Assembly: GCA_025345505.1 (NCBI GenBank)
Contig: JANVCC010000020.1
Coordinates: 50,572,401-50,636,400, forward strand
DNA length: 64,000 bases
Direction: 5' to 3'
DNA from: Todiramphus chloris collaris
Lineage: Eukaryota; Chordata; Aves; Coraciiformes; Alcedinidae
Part shown: positions 48,437 through 59,487 of the stretch, one piece after another
How the letters are laid out: every line of letters starts with the position of its first letter
Numbering within the stretch: position 1 is the stretch's first letter
The notes under the pieces: generated by a model
The model's input: the letters and a program-made list of their open reading frames with translations, nothing else
Databases searched by the model: none
Told to the model about the DNA's origin: nothing
Position numbers and translations under genes: made by a program

Positions 48437-49671
48437 CCTGTTTTGGAATTTCTGTAAAGAAAGGCTATTGGCTGTGTATATATCTGTGAGCAAAATGTAG
48501 ATATTAGCACCTAGGATTTAAAAGCCATGGCATGAGAATCGTAAGCAATTAATGCACTGAAAAATGGTATTAACAATTTCTCCCAGTAGTGTGAGAAGCT
48601 GAGTAACTGATAACAATCTTTCACCATATTTATCTTAGCTATGGTATAGATTGAAGAACTGAATGTAGTTTTTTTCATGGCTAACTTGTTGGCTTGAGTA
48701 ACAATTGATCCTTTGAAGCAACACAAATGATTCTGACCTTTTGCTTAGATTTGAGGTCACTGTAGAAAGGAAGTTTATAAGCCACCTACACACTATTTCC
48801 GCCTGGAACTGGAGAGAGAATCTCACTAGATTACAGGCATTTCAAACCCATGAACCAGCTTAACTTTGCAATTCATTGGATGAAGCTCAAGACAGGAACT
48901 GCTTTGTGTGGCATTCTCACATTAAGACTGGTACCCATAAATCAAGATGAATGTCTTTCTGAATGACTTGCTACAGTTCAGCCACAAGATCTGGGCTTGA
49001 GGCAGTGACCACTAAGTGAAGTGCTTCAGCCTATGTTATTCAGAAGGTCAGGTCTGAAGATCATGATGCTTCCTCAAAATTCTGTGAAATTTTACATTGT
49101 ATATTATTCTGTATAATGGAAGTGTGCACAAAACAGAAGATTTTTAATTGTTAGTAATTTATTTTCAGCAATGGAGATCATCGTGACATCCCAAAGTTTG
49201 GTACATTTTCTGGATACATAAAGGAAAAAAAAAATCCTCCAGCTTTGAAAAGCACAGTGCTTTGACCAGTTCTTCTTTACATTGGCAGGGATCCTATGCT
49301 AGAGTTAGTCCCCTGAAAGGTGACCAAATTGACCACCACAGACAACTATGATGAATAACATTCCCTGCCTTTACAAAAAGCATTGCTTACAGTACCCCAT
49401 ATAATCGCAGCATCCTGCAATATGTTGTGCATTTGTTTTTTATTTGATTTTTACAAGCTATTATTGCCATTCAGCAAAATTAATCCTTGTGCGCAAGATT
49501 ATACTTTGTCAAGTCAAGACTCCAGCTGCCTGAGGATGAGTCTGCTTTGCTCATTTTGGCAGCAATTGTGAGTAACACCTTGGATAAACCACTTCTGTGA
49601 ATGAACCAGGAACTGGGATGTCAGATGATGGCCCAATCTCTGTTACTGGTCTGATTGAATGATCTCAAACA

Positions 49672-49720
49672 CCTTCCTTCCTTCCTTCCTTCCTTCCTTC
49701 CTTCCTTCCTTCCTTCCTTC
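49672..49720 (+). repeat. (CCTT)n microsatellite, about 12 units
   Basis: A perfect tetranucleotide repeat of about 49 bases. Its purity suggests it is young and probably length-polymorphic. Confidence 0.95.
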
Positions 49721-50443
49721 TCCTGTCCCCAAAGCAGACTTCTTTTCTGCATAGTTGTACTACACTTAACAGAAGAGTCCTTCTCTGTGTTGTAGGTTTA
49801 GAATAGCTCCAAAGACAATCTTCAAGATGTGCTGCCCAAATGAGTAGTCTACAGAGCATACACGGCCCTGTGCACAGATTCACCCTGTGTAGGTTACCCC
49901 TTGGCCCCACAGCCTGGAGCTCTTTGCACAGCAGGGTGGTGGGAGAAGGAAGATATGAGATGGGGCACCCTCTGCTCATCACTGCACCAAAGGACAATGT
50001 GCTACTGCAGAATGGAAAACAACGCTTTCTAAATTTCATGACTGTTATCTCTGGTGGCAGCCAAGCTAGTGCAGCATTTCCAGAGTTGTTTGCTGCCTTT
50101 TCCTAAAATAAAGTAGCAGGTAAATCCATGTGTATCTTTTGGAAGACAGGAGGCCAAATTTTGTCAGACCTCTGGCTCGCAGAACTCCCTGGAGGTTTAT
50201 TAGTCTGACATCATCCTGTGGGAAACATCTTAAAAGGCTCTGAATCACAAAATCAACCTCTCAGTTTTCAAAAATCAAAATTATATACAGTGCACTTTGA
50301 ATACAAGTATATGAATGTTTATCAATCCATTTACTTAAATACGTCTTTCTTAATTTAACAAGCTTTGCTTAGCAGGGTAGTGCTAAATGCGTACAATTTC
50401 ACACTCCTGACAAGCATGTTTAAAAAGAAGGAAGGGAGGGAAG

Positions 50444-50460
50444 AAAAAAAAAAAAAAAAA
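50444..50460 (+). repeat. Poly-A run (17 A) after a GAAGG-rich stretch
   Basis: It follows AGAAGGAAGGGAGGGAAG and is followed by GGCAAAAAAAGCGC, making a short purine-rich tract of about 50 bases. Simple sequence. Confidence 0.85.
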
Positions 50461-53087
50461 GGCAAAAAAAGCGCAACAGAGCTCCCTAAATGGTAATTCA
50501 ACTTAATTTTTTAACAAGACTGTTTTGGTTTCAGAGTGATTCCATGACCTACAGCAAAGATCAAAGTGATGCCATACTGGTGAGTCTCATATAGCCAGAG
50601 TACTACTGCGTGTGCTGTGGCAGGCTCTGCAGTGTTTAAACAACCAAGCAACCAGGTGCTTCGTTTCCCACTGTATCAGCGCTGCTGGGCTGACTGGATA
50701 CTCGGGTCCTTTAGCACCATAGCCCACAGCTTAGTCAGGACCATGAGAGGTACAGAGAAGGCATGAGAGAATAGAAAGCAAGGGTTTTTAGGTGTTTGAA
50801 AGATTGCTTGCATTTAACTTTTTGGGCTATTAGTTAAATATTTGTAGCTCTTCTGGGTGGTTCTATACTGTTCAGCTAATTTTGGTTTTGGACTAATGGA
50901 CTTGGGTTAGTACTCAGTCGGAATGACATCTTGTAATCAGAAGAACTATTCCTTTTCACACTGAAGGGAAGAGCTGACTGCACACGTTGTGTCTGTTACA
51001 TTAAAGCAACAAGCTGGAGGACAATCTGTGGTATCGCTATCTGGGTACATATTATAAGCAATCCCAACAGTGGTGCTTATATTACTCTGTAACCTTTTCA
51101 ATCATTTCTCAGGGGAGCATTTCAAGACACAAAGACTGGAGAATTTTAGAGAAGCTGATGCGTTTTTCAGTTTACATGAAAACTAGTTCGATACTGGCAT
51201 AGAATTGCTCCATGCTTAGACCATTTATTAAAGTCTAGACGCAACATAAAAGCATGTAAATTGGTTCCAGTTGTCTCTAGTAAAAACTTCAGCTTGAGCT
51301 GAGAATTGATTGGTGAATCTTTTAGCATAATTAAAATTGACTGTTAAAGTTTCTGCCACTTAATTGGTAACACTTACTTTGGAAGTCAGTGAGTTAAGAT
51401 TCTTGCTGGATCATTTAAAGGAGTTCCTGTGTATATGATCACAACTCAAATGTAGTTTTATGGAGAGGTTTACAGTTATGTTCCACCCTGGTGGTCTTTC
51501 ATCCTGTATCTTTCCTATTTAAGATTTATGCTGTCATTCACCACAGCCTAGTAGTGTTTTGATAAAAATGAAACGATTGCTGATGCATTTCAGACTGAAA
51601 GCTGGTGATATTTTGAAGCTTTCAGTAAGCTGATCTGAAATACTGTGCTGCTCAAAGCCCATGTCTCCCTGCAAGTCTTCATTATTAATTCCAGCATTTG
51701 TTAGCCATTTTTGCATGGATTCTGATCGGCACCTATAACTACTCTCTGAGTGCCCTGCCAATGGTGTTATTCAGTGTGCCTAATAGTTCTCCCATGCAGA
51801 CTTTTTCATTATTTCTGTAGGAGGAGAAATGTGTGCAGTGTAGTCTTCTGAGTTAGATTTTTTAGAATTACAGAGGTTTAAAGTTACACAGGTTGCTACA
51901 TTTTCTGATAAAACCTGTTCAAAAAAGCACATCTTATCCTCTGAGTACCAGACAGCTATGGTGCTAGTGACTTTTAGCTCCTTAAGGTTATCCTTCCACA
52001 GTCTTGGTACAGACCCAGTTCTGAAGGTTGGTGTTATTCAGGATGGCTCTTCCGGACATACTTAGCTCTCTTTAAATATAAGCTGTCTTGTCCTGACTAG
52101 CCATGGACTTAATCACAGCATTAACTGCTCTCCTGAATCAGGAACTAGAGATACACTTAATTCTCCCAACAGTCACAGTATTTTTAGTGCATCACAGCCA
52201 GTGCTTATCATTAGTAAAATGGAAATATGTCAGGGGATCATATTACAGCTGCTGTTAGGTGTACTACAGAAGTATTGTCACCAACTTGACTTAAGATGCA
52301 GAGCTTTTGTAACAGTGATTAATATCATACAGAAAAGACAGAAAGACACTCATGTTACTTGGCTGGAGGGTGATGCACTTACACAGTCAGAAATAATTTT
52401 CGAGGACACTGTTAGGTACTTGACAACATTTGGTGATGCGTGCAAAATCCTTCAAGGTGTGATAGAAAGTGTTTAGTGAACTTTGTTAGCTATCCATCAC
52501 AACCATGAAGACCAAGGCCAGTTAAACTTTTACGTGTCCCTGCTAACACGTGCACATGTATGTAAACATGGATCTTAAACACTTCCTGTGCCACTGTGAT
52601 GGGTTCAGCAGTGTTTGGTGATCAAGAGATCAAGCTTAGTGCTCTGTGCAGCTATTAGAAAGAAAGCACAGTGTCACCTGGACTGGTGCCAGGGCATCCT
52701 GAGGTCAAGTCCTGAAAGTTTAAGAGGCATTCAAGAATAACATACAGGTCTGATCCCAAGCTATCGAAATCACTAGGGATATTTTCTTAGTATCAGTGGA
52801 TTGCAGATGGGTGGTGCAGGTCGGTCAGGCCAGGTAAGTCAGTGTCCTCTGTTTCAGCTGATTCTAACATAAACATTTCAGAGTGATGTAAGGTGTAGTT
52901 TAGTGTTAAATGAGTGCTTAAATACTCTTGTGAGTCATTCTGCCATCCTGAACCAATGGCCTCTGGTAACAGAATTCCAGAGTTGTGAAAATTAGATCAG
53001 AAACGATTTCCATTATGTGAAGCTTAAGCAGCCTAAATAGTCCTAGCTAGACCAACTATATACTGAAGTGTTTGTATTCCATAACAG

Positions 53088-53129
53088 TTATGTGCATTAT
53101 GCCATACTTTATGTGCATTATGCCATACT
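53088..53129 (+). repeat. Perfect 21-bp tandem duplication
   Basis: Two adjacent identical 21-base units (core ATGTGCATTATGCCATAC). The exact identity points to a recent slippage or duplication event. ATGTGCAT is one base from the octamer ATTTGCAT, though a functional reading would be speculative. Confidence 0.92.
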
Positions 53130-53543
53130 GTGTTCCTTTTGAAGCAACACACACAAATCCTAGCATCAGTTTCAAGCAACCAAACTACAAAGAAGTGATG
53201 ACTCAAAAAAATATTTAAGTATCATATGTTGAGATGTGTGTGCCATTTATACAAACACAGTTGTCTTTTGTTACTTCCACCAACGAAAAAAAGATATTTC
53301 TTTAGTAAGTTGCAATAACATCTTTATACCTGTCAGTTAAAACAATGATAAGAAATGGAACCGAGGTATTACCATGGACAGAACTTAGGCCTGTAATTTT
53401 AACAGTCCTGTAAAATTTATCAAGAAGGACTTTTGAAGGAGACTTGTTTCTTCTCTTGCTTGTGCTATTGCAAGGTTATTCCTAGTAGCTGCCTCATGGC
53501 TGTCTCTCTTTTTCTGTATGTATATTTATGTATGTTCATATAC
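53130..53543. other. Non-coding spacer
   Basis: Nothing recognisable. It ends in TATGTATATTTATGTATG-type AT-rich sequence into which the small CR1 tail appears to have inserted. Confidence 0.5.
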
Positions 53544-53600
53544 AGAATCATAGAATGAATTGTGTTGGAAGGGACCTTTGAAGATCATCTAGTCCAGCCC
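53544..53600 (-). mobile_element. CR1 LINE, extreme 3' end only
   Basis: AGAATCATAGAATGAATTGT, then GTTGGAAGGGACCTTTGAAG and ATCATCTAGTCCAGCCC, is the reverse-complemented 3' tail of an avian CR1. Only about 57 bp were inserted, an extreme 5' truncation. A short (CA)n stretch (ACACACACAC near 53607) follows. Confidence 0.9.
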
Positions 53601-55513
53601 ATATACACACACACGCTTAAAGACATGCTCTCACACTTACATACTTACAGCATTGAGCTGTTGTACACAGAATAAAGAATTATTTCAGCTCTGCAGAGGG
53701 ATGAACACAAAGGCTGTGTGACAATATAGAGGCTCTGCCATCCTTGACAATGACCCCTTAGTTACTCAGCGTCTGAGTGGAATATGTTGGCTTTAAAATC
53801 TATCCCTGATATACGAAGAGTTCTCCTTGACTTGGCCATTTGCTTTTGACAGAGGATCAGTGCGAGACAGTAGTGATAAGCATGCCCAAAGAGATTGCTT
53901 TAAGCATATTTGATTTGCTTTTCATGTATGCAGCACAATCCAATTCCTTTAAAGCAGTAAGGTCATTTAAGTGTGCCATGCCAGAGGTTTGCCTTTTTCC
54001 CCTCGTTCAGTTTCTTAAATCTTATTGTCAACCATGTTCCCTTTGACTAGCAGAGCAGCTGCTTGGGGTCTGCTTGTGTGATTATAATCCCATTAAAAAC
54101 CCTTCCATTATGTTACTAATATTATGAAGAAATGAGTCACCTGGGATTAATGGTTGATTCTTCTCCCAGGACGTACTGTACTGAACCAGAATTATTCCAG
54201 AACCACCAGGTCCTTAGATACAACCAGTTGCATTTGTCATGACAAATTGGCTGAAATAGATTAGCAATTAATGCAGAACATGCTTTCCTATGTTTGCAAA
54301 GTGCTTGTAATCATCACTGACATCTTTCGTGATAGCGCTGAGATGGCAGATATGCTGGGGCTGTGAGAGTTTATGGTTTTTCATGGGAAATATGAAAGGC
54401 ATTAAAAGAACATCCTGACAGAGCAGGTGAGGAATCTGACAAAAAAAAAAGAGCCCCTAAAAGCCATTTCAAAAGATGTCAGTGTGTAGATTTTTCTCAG
54501 CCATTTCCAAGCATGCAAAGCTCAGGAAGACAAAGTAACTGTTGGGAGGGAGAATTGTAAAATCACTGAATACATCTGGGCTGTGATTTGTAGATGTGAC
54601 TGCAACCATAGGGACACTTCTGAGGTCACTTCAGACTGGTAGAATGGGGTACTTTTAACAACAAAGCAGAGACCATGCTTTGCTAAGGCCACAAAACTCA
54701 CCTGGGATGTCTAAGTGCTTGGGCATTTATCCTGTGTTGAGGTTTGTGCTGCTACTGCCTTTATGTGGCTGTCAGTACTTTATTGAGCTACTCCGAGAAG
54801 AGTTGCAGTGACTCTGCCAGGTTTCATTGTCTCTCTTTGTGCAACCTAAATTTACAGGCAGGGTCTTTTTCATTTTGAGCATTATCTGAGGTTTTACCAG
54901 CAGTCTGCCTCTCTGTGAGAGGAATCTCTGACCTGCTGCAAAGAATTTTTTTTTTCTGGGACCTTAGTAAAGCCTGATTATCACCCCAAAACTTCTCTCT
55001 TTTTGTCCAGTATGACCAGCTTCAGAGCAAGAGTCTTCTTACAGCTCCAGCTATCTAGAAAGATTTTACCTCTTTATCAGCTCTCTATCTCAGTTGAAAT
55101 CGTATCTCTCTTTCCTTGACTCTGTTTTGTAAGTTCATTCTGCTCCAGCTCTGTGCTTCCATCTATGTTTACAGCATTTGTTTTGTGAAGCATTTTCAAA
55201 TCCAGGATTGGGGAATTTTATTTTCTTTTAAAGGATGTTGTAGAATGAGCTCAACCTGCATTGAACTGTGTTCTGAGTAAGAGGCAGAATGACCTTCTGC
55301 AGAAGTCAGTGAGCTACCGGTTAATAGGTCTGGGTGTAATAACCTCCTTTGAGGTGGGCCTTAACCCTGGGCAGGTCACAGAATTGCGGAGTGCTTCACT
55401 TAAGGTACATTAAATGTGTAGTTTTCCTGGTTGTTGGGACAGAGACTGTGATATATGTGTTTCACTAGTGCCTAGTACAATGACATGGGCTCCGCACCTA
55501 ACTATTAATGAGT
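53601..55513. other. Non-coding stretch
   Basis: No exon or clear repeat. A 68-codon frame at 53840-54046 has no recognisable similarity. A 10-A run lies near 54440. Otherwise AT-rich unique sequence. Confidence 0.5.
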
Positions 55514-56368
55514 TCATAGAATGGCTCGGGCTGCAAGGGACCACCGAAGGTCATCTAGTCCTGCCCCACTGCAGTGAGCAGGGATACCCTCAACTAGGCC
55601 ATGCTGCTCAGAGCCTTGTCCAACCTCACCTTGAATATCTCCAGGGACAGGGCCTCAACCACCTCCCTGGGCAGCCTATTCCACTGTTCTACCACCCTCA
55701 ATGTAAAGAACTTCTTCCTGATATCCAATCTAAATCTACTCTTCTCTAATTTAAACCCATTACCCCTCGTCCTTTCACTACAGGCCCTTGTAAACAGCCC
55801 CTCTCCAGCCTTCCTGTAGGCCCCCTTCAGGTACTGGAAGGTCTCTAGTAGGTCTCCCTGGAGCCTTCCCTTCTCCAGGCTGAACAACCCCAGCTCCCTC
55901 AGCCTGTCCTCGTAGGAGAGGTGTTCCAGCCCTCTGATCATCTTTGTGCTTCTCCTCTGGACCTGCTCCATCAGGTCCATGTCTTTCCTGTGTTGAGGGC
56001 TCCAGAGCTGGACTCAGTACTCCAGGTGCGGTCTAACCAGAGTAGAGGAGCAGAATCACCTCCCTCGATCTGCTGGCCACACTTCTCTTGATGCAGCCCA
56101 GGATGCAATTGCACTGTAGGCACACTGTTGGATCACATCTAGCTTCTCATCCACCAACACCCCCAAGTCCTTTTCCACAGTTCTGCTTTCCAGCACCTCC
56201 TCTCCCAGCCCGTATTGATAGTGAGGGTTGTTCTGACCCAGGTGCAGGACCCTGCACTTAGTCTTGTTGAATCTCATGAGGTTCACCTGAGCCTACCTCT
56301 CCAGCTTATCAAGCTCCCTCTGGATGACATCCCATCCCTCCAGCCTGTTGACAGCACCACTCAGTTGT
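55514..56368 (-). mobile_element. CR1 LINE, 5' truncated, minus strand
   Basis: Read on the minus strand, it starts upstream in ORF2 near 56368 (family words for SGAVNRLEG and a Leu-rich segment). It ends at the 3' tail TTCTATGA near 55514, just before the block GGACCACCGAAGGTCATCTA (plus-strand reading). The coding relic is described separately. Its C-terminal sequence (SERTRGNGFKLEKSRFRLDIRKKFFTLRVVEQWNRLPREVV) differs from the 15.6 kb copy, so it belongs to another CR1 subfamily. The octamer tail is reduced to about one unit. The 5' limit is approximate because the match fades after 56350. Confidence 0.95.
55594..56286 (-). pseudogene. CR1 ORF2 C-terminal relic
   Basis: Two open segments remain on the minus strand. 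The first (56286 down to 56056) reads [20 protein letters not shown] and [13 protein letters not shown], the region just after the reverse transcriptase core. It loses the family frame after IQQCAYSA. The second (55980 down to 55594) reads [38 protein letters not shown], then IRKKFFTLRVVEQWNRLPRE and LDKALSSMA. Between them the reading frame is broken and part of the usual LVRPHLEY region lies in other frames. The catalytic RT motifs are absent through 5' truncation. It is an inactive remnant with no host function visible. Confidence 0.93.
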
Positions 56369-58337
56369 AGCTGTCAGCTCCTCTGAAGGCAAGAGGGACC
56401 AGGGAATAGTTATCCCTGTCCTGGGAAGCAGAACAGCTGAGCCTAAGGAATGATCAGCCTGAGATGGCATACCTCAGGTGTCTGAGGGCTGAACACTGTG
56501 CTCACAATAGCAACTCCACTCTAATAGTACCTGAGCTATGTAAACAGACTTGTCATATGAAAGTTCATCACTCTTGAGTCTCTGTTTTTGATTCCTTCTA
56601 GCCATGCTTTTGTCCATGCACATTCCTTTATTGTTCTTATATGTGGGCAGTGAGCCCACACTGTGTGCAGTGTCCCCCTGAAATGCAGTGACCGAGCAAG
56701 CTAGTCTACAGGAGAAGAACATCACTTAAATACTTCTATTGTATTTTAAGCTCTGTGTGATATGGAAATTTGTGATAGAAAAGAACAAATTTGGAAGACT
56801 AAACTAATATAATTGTCTATAGTGGGAGCAATGAACTGTGGGGGTACAATGCATGCAGAAGAACAAAACATTCTGCAAAAAGTAGTCATTTGAAAGCTCA
56901 GTCTAGCTACTTTTAACCAAAATGTCTAATGCATGGCTTGCCAGTGGCTTCAGACTTTCTTTTCATTTCCTCTTAGGGGAAACAGCTCCTTGGAATTGTT
57001 CTGGTCTCCTTGCACTGCTATGTTGGCAGCAAAACCCTCAGAGCCAGCTTCAGGAGTCTCCTGCCAGAGGTGTTAGGAAAGATCTGTTTGTATCAGCAAA
57101 CCGAGATAACTCCCAGGTCCCCGAGTACAGCACAGTGTGCAGGGGCTTCAGTTATCACCAGCTGTCAGAAGATCCCCAGGAGGTTCTGAGGCAGGGTCAC
57201 AATTCTAGTAGATTCAAGATAGTTCTTAATTGAACTGGGAGGTCAAACCACTCTTATTGGCCACCAGGACTTGAGGTCACAAAAATCTGTCTTTTACCCA
57301 AGCCAGACACTCTTCAGTCGCGGTCTGAGTGCAGCTTGGTGGAAGCAGGGGATCCAGCCCAAAGGTCTGTTCATATGTTTCCATTTCATGTGGCTTGGTA
57401 TCGTAACGTTCTCCCGTGGTTCTAACAAGTTGTGTAAAATTGTGAAGCCAAAGCAGCATTCTTCCTTTAAAGTTTCAAAATTAAGAAAAATGGTTGTGGG
57501 GTTGGAAACTTGGGAGAGATGTGCTGTGGTTATCTACTGGTCCAAGAATGAAATTCCTATGGCTTTGTACAAAAGCATGGAGTAGCTGTCTGGTAAAAAA
57601 TAAAATTAAAAAATGAATTCAAGTCAGGGCACCTTTTTAGTGGCAGCTGAACAAGATTTAGGGGATTTGAGAGGCTGTACATTTCCTTCTTATATGCCTC
57701 TCTGCAATTCCAGTAAGTGTAAGTCAGAATTTTTGCTGGGGGAACTGGACAGGCAAGAGAAGCTGCATGTGTATAGCTCCCATAGCCTGCAGCTGGGCTT
57801 TGAAAGGAAATATACCTTTGACATGGGAGGAGTTTATACGCAGCTGTCCAGACTAAAGTGTCAACCACATGGGACCTTTTGGGCCAGGGCAAATAAGATG
57901 ATTAACTTGAAGCCAGAATATGTTGCAGCATCCTTGGGGGCACCCTAATTGCCTCAAAGGCTCGCAGTTGGGCTTGGTGTGACCTTAGTGGTGAGTCTGG
58001 CAGGACATATCCTAGAAGTGTTTATGTTTTGAACAGGAAAGAATCAGCGGCTTCTAGTTACTTTACCCAGAAGGAAGGGGACAGACTCTTGTCTTTGTGG
58101 GATAAGGGAGGTTACACATTAGCTACACATGAAGAGGGTGATCCATTTATATAGGGAGAATCCAGGCTCTCTATGGAATTGATAAATGACTCTAAGAATG
58201 AGTAAAAATAGTTGGAAAAGCTTTTAAGTTTTGTTTAAATTTAACCAGCAAAAGTCAAAACATTAGAGGGTGTTTAGAGAAGTGCCTGAAACTTGGAGAA
58301 CCTGAGAAGAACCAGAAAGGGAATCAAAGAGCCTGGC

Positions 58338-58364
58338 AAAAAAAAAAAAAAAAAAAAAAAAAAA
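58338..58364 (+). repeat. Poly-A run (27 A)
   Basis: The longest mononucleotide run in the window. It could be the tail of a retroposed sequence, but I see no AATAAA just upstream, no clear body and no matching flanking duplication. Confidence 0.92.
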
Positions 58365-59118
58365 GACAGCAAGAGAAAGATTAAGATTAAACAAACCCAT
58401 CTGAATAAAGGTAATCAGCTGAGATCCTGCTCCACTGAGATCAACTGGATGAGTATTAGAGCCTCAAGATGTTACTGGGAGGGAGCCAAAAAAGAGAAAA
58501 TCTGTATGTTTTGTTGTTGGCTGGAGAAGTCTAAACCAGGCCAGACTGGGTGATATCAGTGGAGCCTGCTGTATAGGAAGAGATGCAGTGGTGGTGCCAA
58601 GGTGCTGCATGTAGAGTAAAGGAGAATTCATAAAGGTCCCAACCAGCTACATATGGTAAAACTGAATAATGGAGTGGTCAAAGGGAAAGGAGTTCCTGGC
58701 AGTCTGGAGTATTTATGGGAATCCAAGTAGGAGTTTGGAGTGTTACTATTTATTGCAGTCCTGTCAGCTGTCAGTGCTAAGAAATCTTCAGTTATATCAT
58801 GACAACCTGTTTTTGTTCCAGTGGCCATAACTCAGCCTGCTGGGTGGCTCCCCTACCTCGCCTGGTTCTCAAGTCACACATGGCTAATTAACTTGTTCAG
58901 TACCAGCTGCTCAGCTCCAGTCTTGCAGATCAGTGATGATTTGGGTGAAGAGCAGAGTTTGGCTGATACAGTGCATCTCCTGAGCCAGAATTTCTCCTTC
59001 CTTTTAGCTCCCCCTTTGAGATTCGTGGTGGTGCCAAAGAAAATAGCGATAATGTTAAGAAACAAAGACTATTTGGCTGTTAGGATATCTATTGCATTCA
59101 TTTTCTTTTTGTATAAAA

Positions 59119-59148
59119 TTAAAAAAAAGAAAAAAGAAAAAAAGAAAG
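59119..59148 (+). repeat. A-rich low-complexity stretch
   Basis: A runs separated by single G (AAAAAAAAGAAAAAAGAAAA), about 30 bases. It gives spurious Lys-rich frames. Simple sequence. Confidence 0.85.
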
Positions 59149-59432
59149 TGAATTTCTTCTATTTAGCCTTTGTTTAAAATTATTGATGTGATTACTTCTG
59201 TTACCACTGCTAACATTGACCACTGGAACCTCTGGGCAGGGATTGCTTCTTGCATTTAGGGTCCTGAGCTGGATATCCTTGATTCTTAAGATCAAAACCT
59301 CAAGCTGAGCACTAAGGAATTCCTGCAAACATTTTCATTTGCTTCATTTTACATGCTGGGCCCAGCTGCTGAGCCTGGTGATGGCAAGAAGCCTTCTTTC
59401 TCCCCTGCATGGGATTTTCAGACTGCCAGACC

Positions 59433-59487
59433 CTGCACAAGGGAAGAGCAGATGTGAGTGGCCTGTTTCTCCTCTTCCCTTGTGCAG
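59433..59487. repeat. Perfect inverted repeat: 16-bp arms, 23-bp loop
   Basis: CTGCACAAGGGAAGAG (59433-59448) and CTCTTCCCTTGTGCAG (59472-59487) are exact reverse complements. As RNA they would form a 16-bp stem with a 23-nt loop. The stem does not clearly extend outward, which makes it short for a typical microRNA precursor. The surrounding 200 bases are GC-richer than the neighbourhood. It could be an old palindromic element core or a locally templated inversion. Chance is unlikely for exact 16-bp arms this close together. Confidence 0.85.

Larger units (their letters stand above)
48437..53087. other. Non-coding stretch
   Basis: About 4.6 kb without a recognised exon. It contains a CCTT microsatellite and a 17-A run. 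A 124-codon minus-strand frame at 49665-50039 ends in KEGR repeats translated from the microsatellite and overlaps a plus-strand frame at 49840-50106, so I do not accept either. The frame at 52201-52476 (91 codons) also has no recognisable domain. Confidence 0.5.

Noticed and set aside
49665-50039. 124-codon minus-strand frame with KEGR repeats
   Set aside because: The repeats are translated CCTT microsatellite, and the rest has no recognisable domain and overlaps an opposite frame.
50152-50200. Possible palindromic-element end (GGCCAAATTTTGTC)
   Set aside because: A single 14-base similarity without a second arm or centre.
52190-52230. Possible MIR block (AGTAAAATGGAAAT)
   Set aside because: Too short; no other core block nearby.
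58338-58364. 27-A run as the tail of a processed pseudogene or SINE
   Set aside because: No AATAAA just upstream, no recognisable gene or SINE body, and no flanking target duplication seen.
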